Assembly: GCA_002839315.1 (NCBI GenBank)
Contig: PGXV01000006.1
Coordinates: 187,176-251,175, forward strand
Length of the DNA: 64,000 nt
From: Spirochaetae bacterium HGW-Spirochaetae-3
GTDB lineage: Bacteria > Spirochaetota > Spirochaetia > Treponematales > UBA12059
Reading direction: 5' to 3'
Below, one piece after another: positions 48,647-58,008 of the stretch (position 1 is its first letter; every line of letters begins with the position of its first letter). The translations under genes and the position numbers were made by a program. The notes beneath the pieces were generated by a model. It searched no databases, was not told where the DNA came from, and was given only the letters and a program-made list of their open reading frames with translations.

Positions 48647-51420
48647 GACTTGGCCGTCTCCACCCCCACGCGCAGAGGCACGGACAGCTCTATCGCGCTG
48701 GTCATCGCGTCGGCGATCGCGTCGGCGACCGCCTTCGCCTCCGCCTCGGGGGCCTCGACTATCAGCTCGTCGTGCACCTGCAGGAGAAGCCTCGCGGCGG
48801 GGAATTTCTCGCGTAGCAGGGCGTCGACCTTGAGCATGGCCAGCTTGACGATATCGGCGGCCGAGCCCTGTATAGGCGTGTTGACGGCCATGCGCTCGGC
48901 GGACTGCCGCTCGTTGGCGTTCCGGCTACCGATGGCTCGAATAGGGCGACGGCGCCCCAGTATCGTCGAGACGTAGCCGTCGCGCCGGGCGTCCTCCACG
49001 GTATCGCGTATGAACGCCGCGACGCCCGAATAGCGCTCGAAGTACGCGTCTATGAAGCGCTGGGCCTCCGCCCTGGGTATGCCGAGCTCCTGGGCGAGCC
49101 TGAACGCGCCCATGCCGTAGATGACGCCGAAGTTGATGGTCTTGGCGGCCCGGCGCTCGGACTGCTGCACGTCGTCTTCCGGCTTGCCGAGCACCAGCGC
49201 GGCCGTACGCCTGTGAACGTCCGCGCCTTCTATGAAGGCCTTCCTGAGCTCGCCGTCGCCGGACAGGTGGGCGAACACGACCAATTCTATCTGCGAGTAG
49301 TCGGCGGAGATCAGCGTCCTGCCCGGCTCCGCGACGAAGGCCTTCCTGATACGGCGGCCTTCCTGCTCGCGTACGGGGATGTTCTGGAGATTGGGGTCCC
49401 TGCTGGAGAGCCGGCCGGTCGCGGTGCCGGTCTGGACGTAGTGCGTCCTGATCCTCGGATCGACGGCGGCGAGGACGAGCAGGGAGTCCACGTAGGTGCT
49501 CTTGAGCTTCTGCATGGTCCTGTGCCGCAGTATCAGCTCGGGGACCTTGTCCTCCCGCGCGAGTTCCTCTAGCACCGATATATCGGTACTGTAGCCGGTC
49601 TTCGTCTTCTTGCCGCTCGTCAGCTTGCGCTCGACGAACAGTATCTCCTGCAGCTGCTTGGGCGAGTTCATGTTGAACTCGTGCCCGACGAGGGCGTAGC
49701 TCTCGGCCTGCACGCGCGCCAGCTCCCCGTCCAGCTCGGAGCCGAAGGTTCGTAGCGCGTCCGCGTCTACGAGGATGCCTTCGCGCTCCATCCTGGCCAG
49801 CAGCGATAGCACGGGCATCTCGACGCCGGCGAACAGCTCCGAAAGGTTCTTTGCCGCCAGCTCACGCTCGAGGACCGTCTTGAGCCTGAGGGCCATGTAC
49901 GCGTCCTCGGCGCCGTACGGGGCGGCCTTGGCTATCGGCACCGTAGAGAACGGCGTGTCCTTGGGGGCGACCTCCGAATAGGGCGTACCGCCGAAGCCAA
50001 GATACGACGCTCCCAGGCTCTCCAGCTTGAGGGAATCGCGTTCGGGGTCGACCAGCCAGGCGGCTATCATGGTGTCCCATGGCGCGCAGTGTATGGGGGC
50101 GCCCCAGTTCTCCATGACGTGCATGTCGAATTTCAGGTTCTGGCCGACGACGACGATGTCGGAACGCGCTAGAAGAGGGGCTATGACGCGCCTGACCGTC
50201 TCGTCCGGCAGGCATTCGGCGTCGGGGGAGGCGAGCGGCACGTAGCAGGCCGATTCAGGGCCGACGGCGATGGAGAAGCCGACCGGCATCGTACGCATCT
50301 CGTCGAGCGAGTCGGTCTCGCAGTCGAAGGCGAAGGTTCCTGCCTCGGCGGCCGCTTCCGCCCAGCCGCGCAGAGACGTCTCGTCGAGGATTACCTCGAA
50401 GCCGCCCGCGCGCGAGTACGATTCGGGTATAGGCGGCCGTATCGGTTCCAGCGTCGTCGCGGAATCCGGGGGAGGCGCGGTCCGTCCGTCCGCGGGAATG
50501 ACTTCGGCCGAGGCGAACAGGTCGCCGGGCGCAGGTTGAAGTGCGTCCTGACCGTCCTGCACCCGTCTCGTCGCCAGGCTACGCATGCCTTCGCGCATGA
50601 ATACGGCGCTCGCGGCATCCCGGTCGAGGCGGGGCACGGCCAGCTCGTCGAGCGACGATATTGAAAGAGGCGCGTCGTAGGCCAGGGTTATCAGCTCGCG
50701 GGACAGGAACGCGCTGTCCCTCCCGGCCTCGAGCTTCTTGCGGAGCCCGTCGGGCTTGACCTCGGCGAGACGTTCCCATACCGCGTCGAACGAGCCGAAC
50801 TCGTTCAGGAGCTTGAGGGCGGTCTTGTCTCCGACGCCGGGAACGCCGGGTACGTTGTCCGACGCGTCTCCCGTCAGCGACAGGTAGTCGAGTATGCGCT
50901 CGGGAGGAACGCCCCATTCTTCCTCGACCTCCGCCGGGCCTATAAGGGCGAATCCCTGGTCGCGATCCGGGCGTAGCGCGCGCACGGTGCCGCCGACCAG
51001 CTGGAGGAGATCCTTGTCGCTCGAGACGACGTAGCATTGCCTGCCTTCCGCGCGGCACCTGGCCGCTATCGTGGCTATGATGTCGTCGGCCTCGTAGCGG
51101 TCTGCCCGCAGCATCGGTACTCCGAGAAGCCCGAGTATTTCCTCGACCATCGGGATCTGCGAATGCAGGTCTTCCGGCGTCTTCTGCCTGGTCGCCTTGT
51201 AGGCGTCGAACATCTCGTGGCGGAAGGTCGGCACGGTGGAATCGAATACCGCGGCGAAGGCGGACGGCGAGTAGCGATCCCATAGCTGGAAGAGGCTTCG
51301 GTAGAAGCCGAATACGGCCGATACGTTATCGCCGCGGGGATTGCGGAGCGGCTTCGATATGAACGCGAAGTACGATCGATATATTATTCCGTAGGCGTCG
51401 AGAAGGAAGAGTGGTTCCAT
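48628..51420 (-). CDS. polA: DNA polymerase I
   Basis: A 930-residue polymerase with all three domains: 5'-3' exonuclease (residues 1-290, with DRYEADDIIATIA and LTGDASDNVPGVPGVGDKTA), 3'-5' proofreading exonuclease (about 340-520) and the polymerase domain (SADYSQIELVVFAHLSGD, RRAAKTINFGVIYGMGAFRL, QVHDELIVEAPE). The proofreading acidic residues seem intact (FDCETDSLD, NLKFDMHV, YGAEDAYMAL), unlike many bacterial PolA proteins that have lost them. I start at 51420 (MEPLFLLDAYGIIYRSYF); there is no obvious ribosome site. It is first in the polA-coaE-SPOR-AI-2E group. Confidence 0.96.
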   Translation of the reverse strand: MEPLFLLDAYGIIYRSYFAFISKPLRNPRGDNVSAVFGFYRSLFQLWDRYSPSAFAAVFDSTVPTFRHEMFDAYKATRQKTPEDLHSQIPMVEEILGLLGVPMLRADRYEADDIIATIAARCRAEGRQCYVVSSDKDLLQLVGGTVRALRPDRDQGFALIGPAEVEEEWGVPPERILDYLSLTGDASDNVPGVPGVGDKTALKLLNEFGSFDAVWERLAEVKPDGLRKKLEAGRDSAFLSRELITLAYDAPLSISSLDELAVPRLDRDAASAVFMREGMRSLATRRVQDGQDALQPAPGDLFASAEVIPADGRTAPPPDSATTLEPIRPPIPESYSRAGGFEVILDETSLRGWAEAAAEAGTFAFDCETDSLDEMRTMPVGFSIAVGPESACYVPLASPDAECLPDETVRRVIAPLLARSDIVVVGQNLKFDMHVMENWGAPIHCAPWDTMIAAWLVDPERDSLKLESLGASYLGFGGTPYSEVAPKDTPFSTVPIAKAAPYGAEDAYMALRLKTVLERELAAKNLSELFAGVEMPVLSLLARMEREGILVDADALRTFGSELDGELARVQAESYALVGHEFNMNSPKQLQEILFVERKLTSGKKTKTGYSTDISVLEELAREDKVPELILRHRTMQKLKSTYVDSLLVLAAVDPRIRTHYVQTGTATGRLSSRDPNLQNIPVREQEGRRIRKAFVAEPGRTLISADYSQIELVVFAHLSGDGELRKAFIEGADVHRRTAALVLGKPEDDVQQSERRAAKTINFGVIYGMGAFRLAQELGIPRAEAQRFIDAYFERYSGVAAFIRDTVEDARRDGYVSTILGRRRPIRAIGSRNANERQSAERMAVNTPIQGSAADIVKLAMLKVDALLREKFPAARLLLQVHDELIVEAPEAEAKAVADAIADAMTSAIELSVPLRVGVETAKSWGDMH

Positions 51421-51475
51421 GACTTGTAGGATACGCGCTGTCGCGGCGACAGGCAAGACGTGATCGGCGGAACGC

Positions 51476-51952
51476 TCAGCCCTTTATGTCGAGCGCCGTC
51501 GGCTCGGCCGCGGAGGAATAGACGCTCTTCCGCTTCGCGTACGGATTATTGACGCTCATGATCTCGTGCCTGAGCATTTCCATGCGTTGCTTGAGCAGGG
51601 CCCTGTTCTCGGAGTTGCGCGATACGACCTCGTCCTTGAGCGTCGTGAGGGTGGAGCGTAGTTCCGTAATGCCTTCCGGTTCCGCGCCCGAGTACGACGC
51701 CCGGTACATGTCCTCGAGCGGGTCGATGACCTTCTGCACCGAGAATATCTCCGAGACGATGCTCTGCTCCAGTTCGACGTGGGACACGAGGGCGTCGACG
51801 TCGCCCTTCTCTATATCGGCGCGCTGCCGCTCGAGCAGGGACATATAGTCGCTGAATTTCTCTCGTTGCCTGACGAGAAGCTCGCGGAAGCGCTTGAGAA
51901 CCGCTACTCTTTCATCGAGTTCTTGCTTCGAGAGGCGGCCGTCGGAGGGCAT
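51476..51952 (-). CDS. FlgN-like flagellar chaperone candidate
   Basis: A 158-residue, mostly helical protein (coiled-coil stretch LKRFRELLVRQREKFSDYMS onward) ending with NNPYAKRKSVYSS. The size, helical pattern and its place just downstream of fliS suggest a FlgN-type export chaperone for hook-associated proteins; the sequence alone is not decisive. I chose the ATG at 51952 because the longer frame upstream runs through fliS. A generic coiled-coil protein is the alternative. Confidence 0.6.
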   Translation of the reverse strand: MPSDGRLSKQELDERVAVLKRFRELLVRQREKFSDYMSLLERQRADIEKGDVDALVSHVELEQSIVSEIFSVQKVIDPLEDMYRASYSGAEPEGITELRSTLTTLKDEVVSRNSENRALLKQRMEMLRHEIMSVNNPYAKRKSVYSSAAEPTALDIKG

Positions 51953-51960
51953 AGAGGCGC

Positions 51961-52395
51961 CTATCCAGCTATATTGACGCCGGAACGGCGTTCGTCGCCC
52001 GAGCCCTGCGCCTTGGTCGCGGCTACGGACCAAGCCGAGGACAGATCGGCCAGCATGGTGCGTACGACGCGGATCCTGCCGGAATCCTTGGCGATATTGG
52101 CCTCAGAAAGCTCCCGGTTGAAATACACGTACAGCGAGAAGAGGTCGCGGGCTATGTCGCCTCCCGCTTCGAAGTCCAGGCTGGCCATAAGCTCGGTCAC
52201 GATATCCTGTACCTTGCATATGGCTAAATTGACCTTCTCGATATTCGCCGGTTTCTGCTTGAGGTCGGTGTCGAGGAAGTCCACGGCGCGATCGCACTGC
52301 TTGACCGCCTCCTCGTACAGCATGACTACGAGCTGGCCCGGGCCGGCCGTACGAATGCGGGTCTCTCTATAGGCTGCGAGTGGATTCTGGGTCAT
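51961..52395 (-). CDS. fliS: Flagellar export chaperone FliS
   Basis: A 144-residue all-helical protein that holds flagellin before export. The family start NPLAAYRETRIRTAGPGQLV and the following VMLYEEAVKQCDRA are clear, as is the later LFSLYVYFNRELSEANI. It lies 8 bases before the FlgN-like gene. With the chemoreceptor at 9535 it shows the organism is flagellated. In spirochaetes the flagella would be periplasmic. Confidence 0.92.
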   Translation of the reverse strand: MTQNPLAAYRETRIRTAGPGQLVVMLYEEAVKQCDRAVDFLDTDLKQKPANIEKVNLAICKVQDIVTELMASLDFEAGGDIARDLFSLYVYFNRELSEANIAKDSGRIRVVRTMLADLSSAWSVAATKAQGSGDERRSGVNIAG

Positions 52396-52465
52396 CTGGA
52401 TCTCCCCCTCCTCTGATCGTCTTCTTTACGTATCGGAACGGGAATCCCGAGCCTTGATCGAAAAA

Positions 52466-52966
52466 TCATTCATCCCCCATCGTGCCGGTATCGTGCCAGG
52501 TCTCGATGATCCTGAACGCGTCGTTGATGCGGGCGCTTTTCTCCGTAGCGACCTTCAGGGTCTCCTGCGACGATCCGTGTCTGTCCGGATGGTGCTGCTT
52601 AAGGAGCCGCTTGTAGGCGGCCTTCGCCTGCTCGAACGAGGCCCCGTAAGAGAGGCCGAGCGTCGAGTACGCGGCTACGAGCCTAGGCGGCGGCCCTGAC
52701 GAGGCTCCTGGACGAGCCGCCCGAGACCGTTCCTCGGCTCGCTCCCGCGCCTCGCGCTCCCGGCTGAGCCGCTCTTGAGCCGCCCTGTCGTCGTCGAGGT
52801 ACGCGTCCAGCTCGGCCATTGCCTCGTCGAGCGCCGGATCGCCCGTGGCTCCGGAGCTAACGCCGCGAAAGGCGTCCGAAATCGGGCTCGATCCGGAGCC
52901 GTCCGATCGGACCCATGATTTAAGTAGATCGCCGAAGCGATCGAAGAGTTGATCCACGCCTGACAT
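52466..52966 (-). CDS. DnaJ-domain protein
   Basis: A 166-residue protein with a disordered, charged N-terminal half (about 40-95, rich in Arg and Glu) and a C-terminal J domain. The J domain is recognised by YSTLGLSYGASFEQAKAAYK followed by RLLKQHHPDRHG with the HPD tripeptide that stimulates DnaK. It is not a full DnaJ: there is no G/F region or zinc domain, so it is a specialised co-chaperone of unknown client. The start region carries the -35 of the divergent psuK promoter. Confidence 0.85.
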   Translation of the reverse strand: MSGVDQLFDRFGDLLKSWVRSDGSGSSPISDAFRGVSSGATGDPALDEAMAELDAYLDDDRAAQERLSREREARERAEERSRAARPGASSGPPPRLVAAYSTLGLSYGASFEQAKAAYKRLLKQHHPDRHGSSQETLKVATEKSARINDAFRIIETWHDTGTMGDE

Positions 52967-52978
52967 GCTGGGTATACT
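52949..52978 (+). promoter_or_regulatory. Candidate promoter of psuK
   Basis: TTGATC (52949-52954) and TATACT (52973-52978) are 18 bases apart, about 45-50 bases before the expected ribosome site. The -35 lies inside the start of the divergent J-domain gene, so the two promoters probably overlap. Confidence 0.5.
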
Positions 52979-53030
52979 GTAACGTAAGCTTCCCTCCGAG
53001 GCAATACGACCGTGGGTAGTGAAGGATTGA

Positions 53031-53993
53031 ATGAAAGACTATAAACCGGCGGTCGCCGTCTACGGCGGCGCCAATTTCGATATCCAGGCCCAGTGCAGGC
53101 GGCCTTACCTGCCCGGAGACTCCAATCCGGGCACGGCTACCGGGTCTGCTGGAGGCGTAGGCCGAAACATCGCCGAGAACCTCGCCAGGCTGGGCTTGAC
53201 TACGGAGCTCGTCACCGTTTTCGGCGGCGACGACCAGGCCTCCGTGCTCGCCGACGGATGCAGGAAGGCGGGGATCGAGATCGGACGCTCCCTGATACTG
53301 CCGCGTGAGTCTACGTCGCAGTACGTATGCATCCTGGACGCGGACGGCACGCTCGTCGGCGCCGTCGTCGCGATGGACGCGCTGGAATGCTTCGGCCCAG
53401 ACGAGCTCGCCTCCCGCTACGGTCCCGGCGACGACGCCGACGTCGTCGTCATTGACGCCAACCTGCCGGCGGACACGATAGCGGCGGCTGCTTCGCGCTG
53501 GAAGGACAAACCGCTTATACTGGATACCGTATCGGCGACCAAGGCCGCAAAGGCCGCGCCCGTCGTAGGCCGCTTCTCGATGGTCAAACCCAATCGCAAG
53601 GAAGCCCTCGCGTTGCTCGGCCTGGAACGCGACGAGCTCGAGGCGGATCCGGAGCGTTCCGCGGCCGCGTCGGCGGTTGCGCTCCTGGGCCTGGGAGTCC
53701 GCGAGGTATTCGTCTCGCTCGGCTCGCTCGGGTTGCTATGGGCGGACGGGACGGGCATGGGAATAGCCAGGCCGCTCGATATTCCCGTCGTCAACGTGTC
53801 GGGCGCCGGAGACGCCGCGACCGCCGCGCTCGCGTGGGCGACGCTGCGGAGTATGGATTGTAGGGGAAAAGCGTCGTACGCGGTAGCCGCGGCCTCGCTC
53901 TGCGCATCGTTTCCGGACGCAGTCGCCGCGGGCATGAAAGCCGCCAGGCTCGCCCAGCTAGCAGAAGGAGTACGTAATGAACGAGTATCTTGA
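53031..53993 (+). CDS. psuK: PfkB-family sugar kinase, probable pseudouridine kinase
   Basis: A 320-residue ribokinase-fold enzyme. AVYGGANFDIQAQC is the N-terminal motif and NVSGAGDAATAALAW holds the anion hole and catalytic Asp (about residue 260). The neighbouring psuG gene, which overlaps its end by 17 bases, makes pseudouridine the likely substrate: PsuK phosphorylates it and PsuG splits the product. AAGGA lies just before the ATG. Another nucleoside kinase activity is possible. Confidence 0.87.
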   Translation: MKDYKPAVAVYGGANFDIQAQCRRPYLPGDSNPGTATGSAGGVGRNIAENLARLGLTTELVTVFGGDDQASVLADGCRKAGIEIGRSLILPRESTSQYVCILDADGTLVGAVVAMDALECFGPDELASRYGPGDDADVVVIDANLPADTIAAAASRWKDKPLILDTVSATKAAKAAPVVGRFSMVKPNRKEALALLGLERDELEADPERSAAASAVALLGLGVREVFVSLGSLGLLWADGTGMGIARPLDIPVVNVSGAGDAATAALAWATLRSMDCRGKASYAVAAASLCASFPDAVAAGMKAARLAQLAEGVRNERVS

Positions 53994-54891
53994 CCTTAGC
54001 GAAGAGGTTCGCGACGCCATCGGGCGGGGAGCCCCGGTCGTCGCCCTCGAATCGACGATCATATCCCATGGAATGCCGTATCCGCGTAACGCCGAAACCG
54101 CTATAGCCGTCGAGGCGCGGGTAAGGGAGTCCGGCGCCGTGCCCGCGACCATCGCCATCATCGGCGGCCGCCTCAAGGCCGGCCTGTCCGAGGCGGAGAT
54201 AAGGTTCTTGGGCGAGCGCGGCCACGCGGTGGCCAAGGTTTCCAGGCGCGACGTCGGGCGCGTCGTGGCGGCGAAGGCCGACGGCGCCACCACGGTGGCC
54301 GCCACGATGATAGTCGCGGAGATGGCCGGCATACGCGTCTTCGCCACAGGAGGGATAGGCGGCGTGCATCGGGGAGCCGAATTGACGATGGACGTATCCG
54401 CCGATCTAGACGAACTGGGCCGCACGAGCGTCGCCGTCGTCTGCGCCGGCGCCAAGAGCATCCTCGATATCGCCAAGACCCTGGAATACCTCGAGACCAA
54501 GGGCGTTCCCGTGGTCGTATACCGAGGCGACGAATTCCCCGCGTTCTATACGAGCAAATCTGGAATCAAGGCGGAGCTCCGCATGGATTCAGCGGCCGAG
54601 ATAGCCTCCATGATCAAGGCGAAGTGGTCCCTGGGCCTGTCGGGCGGCGTCGTAGTCGCGAACCCCATACCGGTGGAGTACGAGATGCAGACCGCCGTGA
54701 TCGACGCCGCGATAGAGAAGGCGCTGAAGGAAGCGGCGGCGGCCGGCGTCAGGGGCAAGGACGTGACGCCGTTCATGCTCGCAAAGGTCAAGGACCTGAC
54801 GGGCGGCGACAGCCTGGAATCCAATATAGCCCTCGTCATGAACAACGCGAGCCTGGCCTCGGCCTTGGCCGTCGAGTATAGCCGCCTGTGA
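53977..54891 (+). CDS. psuG: Pseudouridine-5'-phosphate glycosidase
   Basis: A 304-residue enzyme that cleaves the C-C glycosidic bond of pseudouridine 5'-phosphate to uracil and ribose 5-phosphate. Diagnostic stretches are VALESTIISHGMPYPRNAE (about residue 22), FATGGIGGVHRGAELTMDVS and GVVVANPIPVEYEM. AGAAGGAG precedes the ATG. Its stop overlaps the start of the following sensor gene as GTGA. Salvage of this modified base fits the nucleobase emphasis of the window. Confidence 0.95.
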   Translation: MNEYLDLSEEVRDAIGRGAPVVALESTIISHGMPYPRNAETAIAVEARVRESGAVPATIAIIGGRLKAGLSEAEIRFLGERGHAVAKVSRRDVGRVVAAKADGATTVAATMIVAEMAGIRVFATGGIGGVHRGAELTMDVSADLDELGRTSVAVVCAGAKSILDIAKTLEYLETKGVPVVVYRGDEFPAFYTSKSGIKAELRMDSAAEIASMIKAKWSLGLSGGVVVANPIPVEYEMQTAVIDAAIEKALKEAAAAGVRGKDVTPFMLAKVKDLTGGDSLESNIALVMNNASLASALAVEYSRL

Positions 54892-57800
54892 CGAGTCGCC
54901 GTCCCGCCCGGTTCGTAACGGCGCTTGCCGCCTTGGTCGCGAGCCTGTCCTTACCGGTTCCGGCGCGGGCCGGCGACGTCGTACGCTTCGTAAATACCGG
55001 ACTACGGGAGGGCCTGGCCAACGCCAGCGTGTCATCCATGGTCCAGGACGCCGCGGGATTCATATGGGTCGGTACCCAGGGCGGCCTGCATCGCTGGGAC
55101 GGCCGATCGTTCACCCTGTACGAGAACGAGCCGTTCGATCGGGCGTCCCTGCCCCATAACCTCATCCAGACGCTCTATATGGACGACGACGGGATCACGC
55201 TGTGGATAGGCACCTACGGCGGGCTGGCCCGCCTGGATACCAGGACCGGCGTCTTCTCGTCGTGGACCCACGATTCCTCGGCGCCGGGCTCGCTGTCCAA
55301 CGACGTCGTCGTTTCGATAGGCCGGGACGCGGCCGGGCGACTCTGGGTCGGGACCCTCGACGGCCTGAACCGCATGGACGGCGACGCCTTCGTGCACTAC
55401 GCCGTCGACCCGAACGACCCCGGGCGCCTCGCCGTAGGCCTGATACGCTCGATCTTCCGCGACTCGCGCGGGACGCTCTGGGTCGGCACCTCGGGCGGCG
55501 GCCTCTACCGCTATCGGCCCGATACCGACTCGTTCGCCGGGTTGCGCTCGGACGCAGGGCGCGACGACGGGCTACGGTCCGATTACGTCTTCTCCATCAG
55601 CGAGGACGCAGATGGGTTCCTGTGGCTTGCGCTGTGGAATTACGGCATATCCCGGTACGATCCCCGCTCCGGCTCGTTCGTGGGCTATCCCCTCGCCGAT
55701 ACCCGCGCGTATTTCGTCAACGCCGACGAGCCGGGCTTCGTCCGAGCCGGAACGTGGGGCGGCGGCCTCTTCGAACTGACCGTCGATTCGGGCGAGATAC
55801 GGAGGTTCTCCAGGAGCACCGACCGGCAATGGTCTCTGCCGCACGATACCATATACTCGATGCTCGTCGACCATTCCGGTAACGCGTGGATCGGTACCAA
55901 CGGGGGCGGTATATCGCTGATGATGCGCGATTCCGGCGGGTACTCCATATACGAGCACGACCCGGCGGATCCAGGATCCCGCTCGTCCGGAAAGACCATA
56001 TCCGTGCTCGAGGACCGGAAGGGCCGGCTATGGGTAGGCACGTATAACGGCGGGATAGACCGGCTCGATCCCGGATCGTCCGCATTCAGGCATTATCGCA
56101 ACGCCCCCGGCGATCCGAGGAGCCTTCCCAACGACATCGTCGTGAAGATATACGAGGATAGCGGCGGTACCGTCTGGACGCTGACCAATGACGGCCTGGC
56201 CAGCTACGACGAGAGGCGCGACTCGTTCGACCGCGTCGCGCGCGATCCCGACGACCCCGATTCGCTGGCGGCTACCGTCCTCTACGATATGCTCGAGGAG
56301 CCGGGGACCGGCAATTACTGGATAGCCACGTATACCGAGGGCCTGGAATACTGGGACAGGGCCGCGGACAGGTTCGTCCACTATCCGTCCGTGCAGGGCG
56401 ATCCGTCCACGCCGAGCGACAACCTCGTCTACAGCCTGGCCTACGACAGGCTGGGCCGGCTGTGGGCCGGCACCAACGCCGGACTCTGCCGGTACGAGGG
56501 CGACGGGCGATTCGTGCGGTACGAAGCCTCAAGGGAGGACGTCACGCGACTACCGTCCAGGTCGATACGCGACCTGTACGTCGATTCGTCTGGCTCGCTG
56601 TGGGTGTCGACGAACGGAGGCGGCCTCGCGCGCTACGTCGAGGCTTCCGACTCGTTCGAGCATTGGACCAAGCGTGACGGGCTGCAGTCGAACATAGTCC
56701 TGGGCGTGCTCGAGGGGAACGCCGGATCGATATGGGCGATGACGACCAACGGACTCTCGGTACTCGAGCCCCGGAGCGGGAGATGGCGCCCCTTCTTCGA
56801 CCAGAGCCGGTTGCGCTACGGCGAATTCACCGCGGGCCGCTTCAAGTCGGCTTCCGGCACCCTGTACTTCGGCGCGCTTAACGCTCTGTACGTCATCGAT
56901 TCCGCCAAGGCCAGCTACGCGGCGTACATGCCGCCGGTCAGGATCACCAGCATAAAGCTCCTCAATAAGGAACTCGATACGGGATTGGCGCCGTGGTTCG
57001 TCGAGCGCATAGGCGTCGACTGGAACGAGGCCTATCTGTCGCTCAACTTCGCCGCCCTCGAATACGGCGACCCGTACCGGATCCAGTACGCGTACATGCT
57101 CGAGGGCTTCGATGAGGATTGGGTCTATTCCGGCGCGCGCTCCTATGCCAGCTATACGAACCTGCCCGGAGGCAGATCGTACGTCTTCAAGGTAAAGGCG
57201 GCGAACGGCGTCGGCGACTGGAGCGGCGTGGCGACCGAACTGCGCATTGACGTTAGAACCGCGCCCTGGCTACGCTGGTGGGCTATCGTGCTCTATGCCG
57301 CCGCCACGGCCGGCGTCGTATGGATCGTCGGCGTCGCGAGGAGCCGCGTCGCCCTCGAGTACCGGGTAGACGAACTATCCCGCCTGAAGGGCCAGCTGGA
57401 AAGCGCCAACGTTCGCCTGGAGGTGCTCGCCGCGCACGACGGCCTGACCGGCCTCCTAAACCGCCGGGCCCTCGACGGCGAGCTGTCCCGCCGCGGATCC
57501 GCGGCCTCGCGCCTCGGCGAGCCTATATCCGCCCTGATGGTCGATATAGACTATTTCAAGCATTACAACGACTGCTACGGGCATCAGACCGGAGACGAAT
57601 GCCTTATAGCCGTCGCCAACTCTATCAGGGCGGCGCTGGAACGGCCGCAGGATTCCGTCTCGCGCTATGGCGGAGAGGAATTCGTGGCGCTGCTCCCCGG
57701 TACCGACGAGGCGGGCGCGAGGAAAGTCGCCGAGCGGGTCAGGGCCGCCGTCGAGGGCCTGGGCCTGCCCCACGCGGACTCGGCCATCGCGTCCCTCGTC

Positions 57801-57926
57801 ACCGTCAGCGTCGGCTACGCGTCGATGGTGCCGTCTCCCGACGATAATCCCGCCCGTATCGTCGACCTGGCGGACGCGGCCCTCTATCGGGCGAAGGCCG
57901 CGGGCCGGAACAGGATCGCCTCGTAG
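54888..57926 (+). CDS. Beta-propeller sensor diguanylate cyclase (Reg_prop - Y_Y_Y - TM - GGDEF)
   Basis: A 1012-residue membrane sensor. A signal peptide (about 1-28) is followed by some 14 Reg_prop propeller repeats (WVGTQGGLHRWDGRSF type) to about residue 670, a Y_Y_Y domain, and a transmembrane helix (WWAIVLYAAATAGVVWIVGV, about residue 795). A short coiled coil then leads to the GGDEF domain with SRYGGEEFVALLPG. RPQD, five residues before GGEEF, is an intact RxxD inhibitory site for cyclic-di-GMP. So it should sense a periplasmic ligand and make c-di-GMP inside. The GTG start overlaps the psuG stop, linking it to pseudouridine breakdown. Such propeller sensors are usually hybrid kinases; a GGDEF output is less common. 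Confidence 0.92.
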   Translation: MTSRRPARFVTALAALVASLSLPVPARAGDVVRFVNTGLREGLANASVSSMVQDAAGFIWVGTQGGLHRWDGRSFTLYENEPFDRASLPHNLIQTLYMDDDGITLWIGTYGGLARLDTRTGVFSSWTHDSSAPGSLSNDVVVSIGRDAAGRLWVGTLDGLNRMDGDAFVHYAVDPNDPGRLAVGLIRSIFRDSRGTLWVGTSGGGLYRYRPDTDSFAGLRSDAGRDDGLRSDYVFSISEDADGFLWLALWNYGISRYDPRSGSFVGYPLADTRAYFVNADEPGFVRAGTWGGGLFELTVDSGEIRRFSRSTDRQWSLPHDTIYSMLVDHSGNAWIGTNGGGISLMMRDSGGYSIYEHDPADPGSRSSGKTISVLEDRKGRLWVGTYNGGIDRLDPGSSAFRHYRNAPGDPRSLPNDIVVKIYEDSGGTVWTLTNDGLASYDERRDSFDRVARDPDDPDSLAATVLYDMLEEPGTGNYWIATYTEGLEYWDRAADRFVHYPSVQGDPSTPSDNLVYSLAYDRLGRLWAGTNAGLCRYEGDGRFVRYEASREDVTRLPSRSIRDLYVDSSGSLWVSTNGGGLARYVEASDSFEHWTKRDGLQSNIVLGVLEGNAGSIWAMTTNGLSVLEPRSGRWRPFFDQSRLRYGEFTAGRFKSASGTLYFGALNALYVIDSAKASYAAYMPPVRITSIKLLNKELDTGLAPWFVERIGVDWNEAYLSLNFAALEYGDPYRIQYAYMLEGFDEDWVYSGARSYASYTNLPGGRSYVFKVKAANGVGDWSGVATELRIDVRTAPWLRWWAIVLYAAATAGVVWIVGVARSRVALEYRVDELSRLKGQLESANVRLEVLAAHDGLTGLLNRRALDGELSRRGSAASRLGEPISALMVDIDYFKHYNDCYGHQTGDECLIAVANSIRAALERPQDSVSRYGGEEFVALLPGTDEAGARKVAERVRAAVEGLGLPHADSAIASLVTVSVGYASMVPSPDDNPARIVDLADAALYRAKAAGRNRIAS

Positions 57927-58008
57927 GCGGCGAGGAGCGCTCGGGCCGGTGACGAATCGACCGGGAACGTGACGCTATAGCCTGTCTCGGCTACGATTCT
58001 GGACGGGA

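Noticed and set aside
54888-57926. Hybrid two-component kinase
   Set aside because: The propeller and Y_Y_Y domains suggested it, but the C-terminus has GGEEF and no histidine-kinase or receiver motifs.
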